This document shows positions 17,366 to 25,196 of a stretch of DNA of 64,000 nt, one piece after another (position 1 is the first letter of the stretch; each line of letters opens with the position of its first letter). Under the pieces are notes generated by a model. That model was not told the DNA's origin and did not search any database. It worked only from the letters and a program-made list of their open reading frames with translations. This DNA comes from an uncultured Serinicoccus sp. (lineage in GTDB: Bacteria > Actinomycetota > Actinomycetes > Actinomycetales > Dermatophilaceae). The stretch spans positions 62,001-126,000 of the forward strand of contig NZ_CANMUA010000006.1 in NCBI RefSeq assembly GCF_947500995.1, given 5' to 3'. Made by a program: the position numbers and the translations under genes.

Positions 17366-18342
17366 CCCCAGACCACCACCCCGACGCCGGTGACCGCCAG
17401 CTGCAGCAGCGCCACCGGGAGCAGGACCAGCCAGGCGAGGCGCTGCAGCTGGTCCTCGCGCACCCGTGGCCAGGCGACCCGCAGCCAGAGGAAGAGGACG
17501 CCCACGCCGGTCGCCTTGAGCAGGGTCCACAGCACCCCGACGACGCCCGCTCCCGCGTCCGCCCAGGGTCCCCGCCAGCCGCCGAGGAACAGGACGGTGA
17601 ACAGCAGCGCCATGACGACCATGCCGGCGTACTCGGCCAGCAGGAAGAAGGCGAAGCGCAGCCCGGTGTACTCGGTGAGCGGGCCGAAGACGATCTCGGA
17701 GTCGGCCACCGGCGCGTCGAAGGGGGTGCGCTGGAGCTCGGCGACGCTGGCCGCGAGGAAGACCACCGCGGCCGGGGCCTGCCAGACCAGCCACCACCAC
17801 GACCACTGGGTGACGACGCCGGTGAGCGACAGGGTGCCGGCCGCCATCGCGACGCTGGCCGCGGCGAGGATGAGGGGCAGCTCGTAGGAGACCAGCTGCG
17901 CGCCGGCCCGCAGCCCACCGAGCAGGGAGTACTTGTTGCCCGAGCCCCACCCGGCCATGAGCGTGCCGATGACCCCGACGCTCGTGACGGCCAGGACGAG
18001 CAGCAGGCTGGCCGGGACGTCGACGGCGACCCAGGCGGCGCCGAGCGGGAGGGCGGCCAGGGCGACGAGGTAGGGCACGAGCGCGACGGCGGGCGCCAGG
18101 CGGAAGACCGGACGGTCCGCCGCCGCGGGGGTGATGTCCTCCTTCTGGGCGAACTTGATGCCGTCGGCGACCAGCTGGAGGACGCCGTGCGGCCCCGCCT
18201 CCATCGGGCCGACCCGTCCCTGCATGTGACCCATGAGCTTGTGCTCGAGCTGGCCGAGGGCCAGGGGCAGCGTGAGGAAGGCCACCAGCACGGCAGCGGC
18301 CTTGAGCACGGCCTCGAGGGCCCAGGGGACATCGGCGAGCAT
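17362..18342 (-). CDS. nuoH: NuoH-like membrane subunit, second (partial) Complex I
   Basis: A 326-residue eight-TM subunit that, with NuoB and NuoD, forms the quinone chamber. Conserved segments include [22 protein letters not shown] (split as MQGRVGP and [11 protein letters not shown]), [38 protein letters not shown] with the acidic loop, and [18 protein letters not shown] 18342 was preferred; an in-frame GTG at 18351 and ATG at 18393 lie upstream without good ribosome-binding sites. It opens the H-to-N run. The next 136 bp towards the plus-strand regulator hold divergent promoters only. Confidence 0.87.
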   Translation of the reverse strand: MLADVPWALEAVLKAAAVLVAFLTLPLALGQLEHKLMGHMQGRVGPMEAGPHGVLQLVADGIKFAQKEDITPAAADRPVFRLAPAVALVPYLVALAALPLGAAWVAVDVPASLLLVLAVTSVGVIGTLMAGWGSGNKYSLLGGLRAGAQLVSYELPLILAAASVAMAAGTLSLTGVVTQWSWWWLVWQAPAAVVFLAASVAELQRTPFDAPVADSEIVFGPLTEYTGLRFAFFLLAEYAGMVVMALLFTVLFLGGWRGPWADAGAGVVGVLWTLLKATGVGVLFLWLRVAWPRVREDQLQRLAWLVLLPVALLQLAVTGVGVVVWG

Positions 18343-18442
18343 CGCGTTCACCCTAACGAGTGAGCCGGCCGGCCGGGCGACGCCGCACCGCACGGCCTCC
18401 CGGCACCGGCCGGACGTCTGCGCCCTCCGCCCGCCCTGCGCC

Positions 18443-18480
18443 TTGCCAATGACATCACGATGGTGTCATCATGACGTCAT
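18443..18480 (+). promoter_or_regulatory. Promoter with stacked TGACA/TGTCA operator repeats
   Basis: A TTGCCA -35-like hexamer (18443-18448) and CATCAT/TCATCA -10 region (18466-18472) would start transcription at about the ATG (18479). Over them lie an inverted repeat TGACATCA-cga-TGGTGTCA (18450-18468, 7 of 8 pairs) and a perfect 10-bp palindrome ATGACGTCAT (18471-18480) that includes the start codon. Short repeated palindromes are what ribbon-helix-helix proteins bind, so autoregulation by the encoded protein is likely (inference). Confidence 0.6.
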
Positions 18481-18997
18481 GGAGCTCCAGCCGTACCTCT
18501 CCGCCGTGGCGCAGGACCTCGACCGGGCCACGTCCCTGGCCGACGACGCGACCCGCGAGGTGGTGCACCGCATCGCCCCGGCGGTCGAGCCGGCCGTGCG
18601 CCTGGCCATCGTCCAGGCCCTCTCCGAGGCCGCGGCCGCCATCACCTCCCAGCTGGAGGAGTCGGTGGTGACCCTGCGGATGGAGGGGCGCGACCCGGTC
18701 CTGGAGGTCCGGCCCCTGGGCACCGGCGAGGACGGGCGCGCCACGTCGGCACCCGGTGACCACGGCCCGCGCCCCGCGGACCCCGACGACGGGGACAGCA
18801 CGCTGTCGCGGGTGTCGCTGCGGCTGCCGGACCAGCTCAAGCAGGCGGCCGAGCAGCACGCGGCCGCGGCCGGCCAGTCGCTCAACACCTGGGTCGTCCA
18901 GGCGGTCCGTGCCGCCACCCGCAGCACCCGGCCCGACGACCCCGGCCGTCGGGCCACCACCCCCCACCGATCCCGCCGGGTCACCGGTTGGGCCTGA
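18479..18997 (+). CDS. Ribbon-helix-helix (Arc/HicB-type) regulator
   Basis: The 172-residue protein has a helical N-terminal domain (about 1-80) and, after an acidic linker, a C-terminal ribbon-helix-helix unit: VSLRLPDQLKQAAEQHAAA then GQSLNTWVVQAVRAA. This matches Arc/HicB-type DNA-binding antitoxin folds, but no toxin gene is adjacent. It is followed at 11 bp by the DUF4097 gene. The predicted role is a repressor of its own operon (inference from operator-like repeats over its start). ATG 18479 appears leaderless. Confidence 0.78.
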   Translation: MELQPYLSAVAQDLDRATSLADDATREVVHRIAPAVEPAVRLAIVQALSEAAAAITSQLEESVVTLRMEGRDPVLEVRPLGTGEDGRATSAPGDHGPRPADPDDGDSTLSRVSLRLPDQLKQAAEQHAAAAGQSLNTWVVQAVRAATRSTRPDDPGRRATTPHRSRRVTGWA

Positions 18998-19008
18998 GAG
19001 GACAGCAC

Positions 19009-19851
19009 ATGGACACCACGACCCGGACGACCCGGACCTGCTCGTTCACCGAGGACGACCTCGTGCTCCTGGAGGTGAAGAACCACAGCGGCGACATCGC
19101 CGTGCGCTACGACGCCCCTCCGGGCACCGCCGAGGTGACCCTGTCCTGCGCCCGACCGGTGGACTTCGAGCCGGTCACGGCGGTCTCGCAGCGCGGCCGG
19201 GTCCTCGTCGACATCCCGGCCCTCGTCGCGCCGGAGGGCGGCGGGCGCGGCTTCTCGGTGTCCATCGGCTCCTTCTCCATCGGCACCGGCCACGAACGCG
19301 TGCACGTCGAGGTGCACCTGCCGGAGGGCACCGAGCTGCGGGCCAGCACCCGCCACGGTGACGTCGTGCTCCAGGGCGTCGGCGGCGCGGCCACCGTCCG
19401 CTCGGGCTCCGGCGACCTGTCGGTCGAGGAGGTCGGCGTCCTGCGCGCCAGCACCGGCTCCGGGGACGTGCGGGTGGGCCGGCTCGTCGCCGGCTCGGTG
19501 ACGAGCGGGTCCGGCGACGTGGTCGTCGACACCGCGACCGGGCCCGGCGCGCTGGAGGTCCGCTCGGGCAGCGGGGACATCCTCGTCCACGACAGCCACC
19601 AGGACACCACCGTCGCGACGGGCAGCGGCGACGTCGACGTCGCGCACGCGCACGGGGAGCTGGCGGTGCGCACGGGCACCGGTGACGTGCGCGTGCGGGT
19701 GCCCCGGGGCATACCGGTCTGGCTCGACCTGTCCAGCGGTCTGGGCGAGGTGCGGCGCGACCTCGAGGGCGCGGGCGAGCCGGCGCCGGACCAGGACTAC
19801 CTGACCGTGGGCGTCCGGACCGGGACCGGGGACATCACCGTGCACCACTGA
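19009..19851 (+). CDS. DUF4097-family beta-helix protein
   Basis: The 280-residue product consists largely of short beta-strand repeats with the recurring signature (S/T)GSGD-(V/I/L) about every 18-21 residues: RSGSGDLSV, STGSGDVRV, TSGSGDVVV, RSGSGDILV, ATGSGDVDV, RTGTGDVRV, RTGTGDITV. Such repeats form a right-handed beta-helix in DUF4097 proteins, which often accompany envelope-stress regulators. No signal peptide or TM helix is visible, so it is predicted cytoplasmic, which is unusual for an adhesin-like fold. RBS GAGAGGA lies 6 nt before ATG 19009. Function unknown. Confidence 0.82.
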   Translation: MDTTTRTTRTCSFTEDDLVLLEVKNHSGDIAVRYDAPPGTAEVTLSCARPVDFEPVTAVSQRGRVLVDIPALVAPEGGGRGFSVSIGSFSIGTGHERVHVEVHLPEGTELRASTRHGDVVLQGVGGAATVRSGSGDLSVEEVGVLRASTGSGDVRVGRLVAGSVTSGSGDVVVDTATGPGALEVRSGSGDILVHDSHQDTTVATGSGDVDVAHAHGELAVRTGTGDVRVRVPRGIPVWLDLSSGLGEVRRDLEGAGEPAPDQDYLTVGVRTGTGDITVHH

Positions 19852-19868
19852 GCGGGCAGGATGGAGGT

Positions 19869-20312
19869 ATGCAGATCCTCCCCCTGTCCCTCGACCACGC
19901 GGACGCCGCGGCCCGGCTGTGGTCGGAGAGCGGTCTGACCAGGCCCTGGAACGACCCCCGGACCGACTTCCGGATGGCGGTGTCCGGCCCGGCGTCCGCG
20001 GTGCTCGGCGCCGTGGCGGACGGCGACGTGGTCGGCACCGTCATGGTCGGCCACGAAGGGCATCGGGGCTGGATGTACTACCTCGCCGTCGCGCCCTCCC
20101 ACCAGGGCTCGGGCCTCGGGCGGAGGCTGGTGACGGAGGCGGAGCGCTGGGTCGAGGCCCGGGGCATCCCCAAGGTCATGCTCATGATCCGGGCCGAGAA
20201 CGAGGCCGTCGCACGTTTCTACGAGCGGCTGGGCTACGTCGACCAGGGGGTGCAGGTCCTGGGCAGGTTCCTCGACGAGGACCTCCAGCGCCTGCGCGAG
20301 GACGCGGGCTGA
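19869..20312 (+). CDS. GNAT-family acetyltransferase (YpeA-like)
   Basis: A 147-residue acetyl-CoA-dependent N-acetyltransferase. The family motif LTRPWNDPRTDF and GTVMVGHEGHRGWMYYLAV match YpeA closely, and the acetyl-CoA pyrophosphate loop is V-x-P-x-x-Q-G-S-G-L-G (about residues 75-85), followed by NEAVARFYERLGY. The substrate is unknown. It is 17 bp after the DUF4097 gene, and a CAGGAT box (19857-19862) lies 6 nt before the ATG, so it may also be transcribed separately without a leader. Confidence 0.88.
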   Translation: MQILPLSLDHADAAARLWSESGLTRPWNDPRTDFRMAVSGPASAVLGAVADGDVVGTVMVGHEGHRGWMYYLAVAPSHQGSGLGRRLVTEAERWVEARGIPKVMLMIRAENEAVARFYERLGYVDQGVQVLGRFLDEDLQRLREDAG

Positions 20313-20315
20313 CCG

Positions 20316-20948
20316 CTAGTCGCGACGTGGGCCCCAGGACGGGTCGGGCACGCCGGGAGGAAGCAGCCGCCTGCGTGGCCGGCGCCCCCGCGGGGCCGAC
20401 CCCTCCGGGCCCTCCCCCGGCTCCTTCGCGCCGGGCCACGGCTTCGAGGCGCGGGCGGCGAGCACGAAGTCCTTGCGCAGCGGGGTGCCCTCGAAGCCCT
20501 CCGGCAGCAGCAGCGGCCGCAGCCCGAGCCCCGTGCCGTCGTCGAACCCCTCGAGGGTCACACCGAACATCTCGTGCGTCTCCCGCTCGTGCCAGGCCGC
20601 GCCGGGGAACAGGTCGGTCACCGAGCGCAGCGCGCCGCCCTCGGGCACCCGGGTGCGCAGCAGGAGCCGGCCCAGCCCGCCCGGGCCGGGAGCACGGACC
20701 CGCAGCAGGTGGCACAGGACGTCGACGCCCGGCAGGAGCCCCGCCTCCCCGGCGTCGTCCCGCGCCGCGGCGTCCGTCCCGCTCCCGTCCTCGGCCCCGG
20801 TCCCGGTCCCGACCACGGCGTCGCTCTCGTCCACGGCCGAGAGCCAGTCGAAGAAGGCATACCCCTCGTCACGGGCGGAGCGGACGGCCTCGTGCCACTC
20901 CCCGACGTCGACGCGGCGGGTCTGGGGCGGCAGGTCGTCACCGGGCAT
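20316..20948 (-). CDS. nuoC: NuoC-like subunit, second (partial) Complex I
   Basis: The 210-residue protein carries the 30-kDa subunit signature as WHERETHEMFGV, then LRPLLLPEGFEGTPLRKDFVLAARA, differing from the main NuoC ([12 protein letters not shown] ... [13 protein letters not shown] at 59.0 kb). A linker rich in Gly, Asp and Ala (about 50-75) splits the domain, and a basic PRGRRPRRRL tail ends it. It stands alone between plus-strand genes, 2 kb from nuoH and 3.3 kb from nuoB of the same set. No nuoD lies next to it. ATG 20948 is the only sensible start. Confidence 0.83.
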   Translation of the reverse strand: MPGDDLPPQTRRVDVGEWHEAVRSARDEGYAFFDWLSAVDESDAVVGTGTGAEDGSGTDAAARDDAGEAGLLPGVDVLCHLLRVRAPGPGGLGRLLLRTRVPEGGALRSVTDLFPGAAWHERETHEMFGVTLEGFDDGTGLGLRPLLLPEGFEGTPLRKDFVLAARASKPWPGAKEPGEGPEGSAPRGRRPRRRLLPPGVPDPSWGPRRD

Positions 20949-21017
20949 GACCCCGAGGGTAGCCCCGGCGTCGTGCGGTCCGTGGCCCCGCGCGTCCGGC
21001 GCGATAGCCTCACCCTC

Positions 21018-21650
21018 GTGAGGGAGGCCAGGGCGGGGGTGTCGGACGCCGTGCTCGCCGGGGACGCCCTGGCGGCGCGGTCCCTCGTCCGGGACGCACC
21101 AGCGGCCGGGTCCGACGACCTCCTGCAGGAGCTGGCCGGGCTCGCCGCCGGCGGGTCGACGCTCGCCACCGAGCTCCTCGTCGAGCAGCTGGACACCTCC
21201 GGCCTGGTCCGCCGCTTCGTGCGCAGCTCGCTGCTCGACCCCACCGCCGTCGACGACGTGTGCCAGGACACGCTCATCTCGGTGGCCAGCTCGATCCGGT
21301 CCTTCCGCGGGGGCGCCCGGGTGTCCACCTGGGTGCACAGCATCGTCCGGCGACGGGTGGTGGACCACCTCCGCCGGCAGCGCGCCACCGCGCCCCTGCC
21401 CCCGGAGGAGGAGGGGCCCGCCCAGCGGATGAGCTCCATGCTGGCGACCCGGGAGACCGTGCGCGCGGCCCTGACCTCGCTGCCCGAGCTCTACCGGGAG
21501 CCCGTGGCCCTGCGGGACGTGGAGGGGCTCACCTATGCCGAGATCGCCGACCGGCTCGACCGCAACCTCGGCACGGTCAAGGCGCAGATCGCCCGGGGCC
21601 GGGCCATGGTCGCGGGTGCGCTGGACCCCGCGGAGTGGAGCAGCCGGTGA
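21018..21650 (+). CDS. ECF-type RNA polymerase sigma factor, kinase-linked
   Basis: A 210-residue sigma-70 family protein. Region 2 shows FVRSSLLDPTAVDDVCQDTLISV and FRGGARVSTWVHSIVRRRVVDHLRRQ; region 4 shows LTSLPELYREPVALRDVEGL and the helix AEIADRLDRNLGTVKAQIARG. The first 60 residues are a non-canonical extension. GTG 21018 is chosen because a TAGCCT box (21005-21010) lies 7 nt upstream, fitting a leaderless transcript, and the nuoC-like gene diverges. Its stop overlaps the kinase start by 4 nt, so sigma factor and kinase are made together. Confidence 0.85.
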   Translation: MREARAGVSDAVLAGDALAARSLVRDAPAAGSDDLLQELAGLAAGGSTLATELLVEQLDTSGLVRRFVRSSLLDPTAVDDVCQDTLISVASSIRSFRGGARVSTWVHSIVRRRVVDHLRRQRATAPLPPEEEGPAQRMSSMLATRETVRAALTSLPELYREPVALRDVEGLTYAEIADRLDRNLGTVKAQIARGRAMVAGALDPAEWSSR

Positions 21651-22864
21651 CCACCCCGGCGCGCCAGGTCTCCGCGGGACGGTACACGGCGCAGGAGGTC
21701 ATCGGCGTCGGCTCGTTCGCGACGGTCTACCGGGCGACCGACGACCGGTTGGACGCCCCCGTGGTCGTCAAGATCCTCGCGGAGAACCACAGCCTCAACC
21801 CCGAGGTGCGCGAGCGCTTCATCACCGAGGGACGCGCCCTGCGCCGGGTCAGCAGCCCGCACGTCGTCACGCTCTTCGACATCGGGGAGAACGAGCGCCA
21901 GCAGCCCTACCACGTCCTGGAGCACGCCGACCGCGGCACGCTCGCCGAGCGGGTCGAGGGCCTGCGGTCGACCGGGTGGACCGCGTCGCGGGCGGAGGTG
22001 CTGGTGCTCGCCCGGCACCTGGCCAGCGCCCTGGCGGCCGTGCACCGGGCGCAGCTCGTGCACCGCGACCTCAGCCCGGCCAACGTCCTGCTCAGCTCCT
22101 CCGGAGCCACCGGCGCGCCGGACGCCGGGGGACGCACCGGGCAGCAGCTCGTCGGGGAGGACGAGCGGGTGCTCGTCGCCGACCTCGGGATGTGCAAGGA
22201 CCTCGCGGTCAGCTCCGGGCTGACCGTGGCGGGCGGCACGACCGGTTTCCGCCCGCCGGAGATGCGGGGCGGTCCCGCGCTCGTCGACGGGCGCGCCGAC
22301 CTCTACTCGCTGTCGGCGCTGCTGGGCTGGGTGTGCGAGGACGCGGACCTGCCGCCCGCGCTGGGAGCGGTCCTCGACCGGGGGCAGGCGCCCGACCCCG
22401 AGGACCGGCAGCCGGACGTCGAGACCTGGCTGACGGAGGTCCGGGCCGCGCTGGAGCCGGCCGCCGGCGCGGGAGGCCCGGCCCCCGCCCCGGTCCCCCC
22501 GGGCGGCCGCCGGCGTCACCGGGCCCGGGCGGCGGGCGCCGCGCTGCTGCTGGCCCTCGGTGCCGTCCTCGGGTGGGGAGCGGCGGCTGCGGGGCCCGAC
22601 GACCGGACCTCCAGCGCCAGCGTCGGCATCGCCGGCCCGGAGGACCTCACCACCGGCACCAGCGCCACCTTCAGCATCGAGCAGGAGGGCCTGGAGTCGT
22701 GGGTGTGGCTGCTCCCCGACCGCCGCTTCCTCAGCGACGAGCCCTCCGTCACCCTCTCCCCCACCCTGCCCGGCCAGGCCCGCCTCGTCCTCACCGGCCG
22801 CGACGAGCAGGGGCGCGAGCTGCGGGCCGTCCACCGGCTGTCGGTCGCCAGCGCGCAGGGGTGA
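21647..22864 (+). CDS. Transmembrane Ser/Thr protein kinase with extracytoplasmic PKD-like domain
   Basis: A 405-residue PASTA-less receptor kinase. The glycine loop is G20-VGSFATVY, the ATP lysine K42, catalytic loop HRDLSPANVLL (H139, D141, N146), and the metal loop is D179-L-G rather than DFG, still compatible with activity. TTGFRPPEM replaces the usual APE motif. A proline-rich linker leads to one TM helix (about 294-315) and a roughly 85-residue outer domain with beta-sandwich features resembling PKD folds (SWVWLLPD ... LTGRDEQGRE). It overlaps the sigma-factor gene by 4 nt; phosphorylation of that sigma factor is a natural hypothesis (inference). Confidence 0.88.
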   Translation: MTTPARQVSAGRYTAQEVIGVGSFATVYRATDDRLDAPVVVKILAENHSLNPEVRERFITEGRALRRVSSPHVVTLFDIGENERQQPYHVLEHADRGTLAERVEGLRSTGWTASRAEVLVLARHLASALAAVHRAQLVHRDLSPANVLLSSSGATGAPDAGGRTGQQLVGEDERVLVADLGMCKDLAVSSGLTVAGGTTGFRPPEMRGGPALVDGRADLYSLSALLGWVCEDADLPPALGAVLDRGQAPDPEDRQPDVETWLTEVRAALEPAAGAGGPAPAPVPPGGRRRHRARAAGAALLLALGAVLGWGAAAAGPDDRTSSASVGIAGPEDLTTGTSATFSIEQEGLESWVWLLPDRRFLSDEPSVTLSPTLPGQARLVLTGRDEQGRELRAVHRLSVASAQG

Positions 22865-22897
22865 CCCGGCACCGGGCACCACCGCCTCGACCCCGGT

Positions 22898-22925
22898 GCA
22901 ACCTTCCGGGCGGTCCCTGCGACCT
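22898..22925 (+). promoter_or_regulatory. Candidate ECF-type promoter upstream of the lipoprotein gene
   Basis: GCAACC (22898-22903), a 16-nt spacer and CGACCT (22920-22925) resemble the GCAACC / CGTC pattern known for cell-envelope ECF sigma factors of the SigE type in Streptomyces. It would start transcription about 35 nt before the lipoprotein ATG, which has a GAGGAG ribosome-binding site. A 7-bp hairpin (GCACCGG 22869-22875, CCGGTGC 22893-22899) between the kinase stop and this site may terminate the upstream message. Promoter identity is inferred from pattern only. Confidence 0.4.
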
Positions 22926-22965
22926 ACCTCCTGTCAGATCCACTCCACGACCACGAGGAGCACCC

Positions 22966-23595
22966 ATGCACACCAGGACCCGCACCACGGCGCTGGCCCT
23001 CGCGCTGGCCGCCGGGCTCAGCCTGTCGGCCTGCGCCGGGGACCAGGCCGAGTTCGCGCAGGACCCGCCGTCGGGCTCGGCGGCCGACCAGGGCACCGAG
23101 CAGGAGGAGCCGGCCACGGACCAGTCGGACGCCGCGCAGACCGCGGCGGAGGAGACGCAGGAGACGGAGGAGGCCACGACCGTCGAGCCCGCCGCCGAGC
23201 AGACCGTCGAGGTCGAGGAGAGCGAGTCGGTGAGCACCGAGGAGGTCGCCTTCACCCTCACCGTGCACCGGCTGGTCGTCCACGACTACTACCTCGAGGT
23301 GGAGGTCACCGTCGTCAACGACGGGACCGAGCCCGTCGACACGTGGTACGGCTCCGGCAACGGGTCGACCGAGCCACGCGTCTTCGACGACCGCGGCCGG
23401 GTCCACCCCTTCGCCGTCCAGGCCGGTGGTGACGGACAGCGGCTGACGCTCGAGCCCGGCCAGGGCGTGGACGCCGGTCTGGTGTTCCCCGGCCGCCTGG
23501 ACCCCGACGCGGAGCAGGTGACGCTCGACTTCGAGGCCCTCGGCCCGGAGTGGGAAGGCCTGCTCTTCGAGATCCCGCTGGGAGCGGCGTCGTGA
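22966..23595 (+). CDS. Secreted lipoprotein of unknown function
   Basis: The 209-residue precursor has a basic n-region, a hydrophobic core and a lipobox LSAC (cleavage before Cys about 24), so it should be anchored to the outer leaflet of the membrane. A Glu/Thr/Ala-rich acidic spacer (about 30-90) follows, then a beta-rich domain with HRLVVHDYYLEVEVTVVNDG and FPGRLDPDAEQVTLDF, resembling DUF4352-type telokin-like folds. No catalytic motif is seen. It overlaps the OmpA-like gene by 3 nt and lies 101 bp after the kinase gene. Confidence 0.8.
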   Translation: MHTRTRTTALALALAAGLSLSACAGDQAEFAQDPPSGSAADQGTEQEEPATDQSDAAQTAAEETQETEEATTVEPAAEQTVEVEESESVSTEEVAFTLTVHRLVVHDYYLEVEVTVVNDGTEPVDTWYGSGNGSTEPRVFDDRGRVHPFAVQAGGDGQRLTLEPGQGVDAGLVFPGRLDPDAEQVTLDFEALGPEWEGLLFEIPLGAAS

Positions 23596-24209
23596 GGGCC
23601 GCGACCCGCACCCCCGGTGCCGTCGTCGTCGGCGCCCTCGTCGTGCTCGGTGCCTACGGCCCGACCGCGGCCGCCGGTGAGCCCGCCCCCGTGCCGGGGG
23701 ACTACGAGCCGCCGCGGTCGACCGTGGAGGTCTACACCGCGTGGGAGGCCCCGCGGAGCTCGGTGTCGTTCTTCTACACCGACCCCGAGGACGTGGGGAC
23801 CGAGGAGCTCGAGGAGGCCCTCGACGCCGAGGACGAGGGTGAGCAGACCGTCGTCCAGCTCTCCGACCAGTTCCTCTTCGACTTCGGCTCCGCGCAGCTG
23901 CGCCCCACCGCCACCCGGAGCCTGGACACCGTCGTGGCCGTGCTCGAGGAGGGCGAGGCACCGGTGGAGGTCACCGGCCACACCGACCCGGTCGGCGGCG
24001 ACGCCGTCAACCAGCCGCTCTCGCAGGACCGGGCCCGGGCCGTGGCCGACTACCTGGTCGAGCAGGGCATCGAGGAGTCCCGGATCACCGCCGAGGGCCG
24101 GGGGTCCTCCGAGCCGGTCGCCCCCAACACCCACGAGGACGGGCGCGACGACCCCGAGGGCCGCCAGCAGAACCGCCGGGTGGAGATCAGGTACTCCGAG
24201 GGGTCGTGA
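23592..24209 (+). CDS. OmpA-family peptidoglycan-binding protein
   Basis: The 205-residue exported protein has a signal-like N-terminus (about 1-28, VVVGALVVLGAYG) and a C-terminal OmpA domain (about 85-200): FLFDFGSAQLRP, the VEVTGHTDPVGGDAVNQPLS loop (peptidoglycan-binding D and R residues), SQDRARAVADYLVEQGI, ITAEGRGSSEPVAPN and NRRVEI. In a Gram-positive it should bind the cell wall. GTG 23592 overlaps the lipoprotein stop. Together with the sigma factor and kinase it suggests an envelope-monitoring module (inference). Confidence 0.87.
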   Translation: MRAATRTPGAVVVGALVVLGAYGPTAAAGEPAPVPGDYEPPRSTVEVYTAWEAPRSSVSFFYTDPEDVGTEELEEALDAEDEGEQTVVQLSDQFLFDFGSAQLRPTATRSLDTVVAVLEEGEAPVEVTGHTDPVGGDAVNQPLSQDRARAVADYLVEQGIEESRITAEGRGSSEPVAPNTHEDGRDDPEGRQQNRRVEIRYSEGS

Positions 24210-24215
24210 GGTGGC

Positions 24216-24827
24216 TCACCCGTGGTCCGGCGGCGCGACCAGGCCACGGGTGACCTCCGCCCCGCTCACGGGGCGGTCGGCATACCTCGAGCTGTGCAGC
24301 GACCTGGCCCGCGCGCGACCCGGGGTCTCCGCGGCGATCTGCTCCTGCAGCGTGACGATGCCGTGCAGCAGCGCCTCCGGGCGCGGCGGGCAGCCCGGCA
24401 CGTAGACGTCGACCGGGATGATCTGGTCGACGCCCTTGGTGACCGAGTAGCTGTCCCAGTAGGGGCCGCCGGTGTTGGAGCAGGCACCGAAGGAGATGAC
24501 GTACTTGGGCTCCGGCATCTGGTCGTAGAGCCGGCGGATGGCCGGGGCCATCTTGTCGGTGACCGTGCCCGAGACCACCATGAGGTCGGACTGCCGCGGC
24601 CCCGGCGCGAACGGGATGACGCCGAGCCGGATGAAGTCGTGCCGGGCCATGGAGGCGCTGATGAACTCGATCGCGCAGCAGGCCAGGCCGAAGTTGAAGA
24701 CCCACAGGGAGTACTTCCGGCCCCAGTTGAGCACGACCTGGACGGCGCGGGGGGCCCGCTCGACCGGGGCCCCGAGGCGGGGCGTGGGAAGGCTGACGGT
24801 CTGCCGCTCGCTCACCTGGTCGCCCAC
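24216..24827 (-). CDS. nuoB: NuoB-like iron-sulfur subunit, second (partial) Complex I
   Basis: The 203-residue subunit has all four cluster-N2 ligands: adjacent C50 and C51 in [11 protein letters not shown]116 in [10 protein letters not shown] and C146 in [37 protein letters not shown] matches the family, and the C-terminus is about 20 residues longer than in the main NuoB. Functional N2 ligands mean this partner still needs a NuoD to form the quinone site, but none is encoded next to it. GTG 24827 lies directly after the nuoA-like stop. Confidence 0.9.
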   Translation of the reverse strand: MGDQVSERQTVSLPTPRLGAPVERAPRAVQVVLNWGRKYSLWVFNFGLACCAIEFISASMARHDFIRLGVIPFAPGPRQSDLMVVSGTVTDKMAPAIRRLYDQMPEPKYVISFGACSNTGGPYWDSYSVTKGVDQIIPVDVYVPGCPPRPEALLHGIVTLQEQIAAETPGRARARSLHSSRYADRPVSGAEVTRGLVAPPDHG

Positions 24828-24828
24828 G

Positions 24829-25188
24829 TCACCACCACCGCAGCAGACCGCGGCGCCACACGTGCAGGAGGGCCACCACGAGGACGCCGATGAACAGGCC
24901 CATCTCGACCAGGCTGGCCGGTCCGAGGTCGGAGCGCAGCACCAGCGCCCAGGGGAAGAGGTAGACCGCGTCCACGGCGAAGACGACGTAGAGCAGGGCG
25001 TAGACGAGGTAGCGCACGCTGCCCTGCTCCCAGCCCGAGCCGACGGGGTCCACCCCGGACTCGTAGGTCGTCACCTTGGCCGGGGTCGGGTCGCTCGGCG
25101 CCAGCAGCCGGCGCGCGCCCGTGCCGGCCGCCACCAGGGCGACCCCGAGCAGCGTCACCAGGGCGACGACGACGTAGTCCGACATCAC
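24829..25188 (-). CDS. nuoA: NuoA-like membrane subunit, second (partial) Complex I
   Basis: A 119-residue three-TM subunit. [41 protein letters not shown] corresponds to the Y-E-(C/S)-G-x-x-P loop and the DVE-type acidic TM2 of NuoA; here the loop Cys is Ser and D-A-V replaces D-V-E. A TAGGCT box (25194-25199) lies 5 nt before a GTG (25188) and 8 nt before ATG 25185, so the transcript is probably leaderless from one of these. It begins the A-B pair of the second set. Confidence 0.85.
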   Translation of the reverse strand: MMSDYVVVALVTLLGVALVAAGTGARRLLAPSDPTPAKVTTYESGVDPVGSGWEQGSVRYLVYALLYVVFAVDAVYLFPWALVLRSDLGPASLVEMGLFIGVLVVALLHVWRRGLLRWW

Positions 25189-25196
25189 CGGTCAGC

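Noticed and set aside
18479-18997. Toxin-antitoxin locus
   Set aside because: The RHH regulator is antitoxin-like, but the next genes encode a DUF4097 protein and an acetyltransferase related to YpeA, not a recognised toxin such as a tRNA-acetylating GNAT.
19369-19851. DNA tandem repeat in the DUF4097 gene
   Set aside because: The repetition is at protein level (SGSGD turns of a beta-helix); the nucleotide copies differ too much for a genuine tandem repeat or CRISPR-like array.
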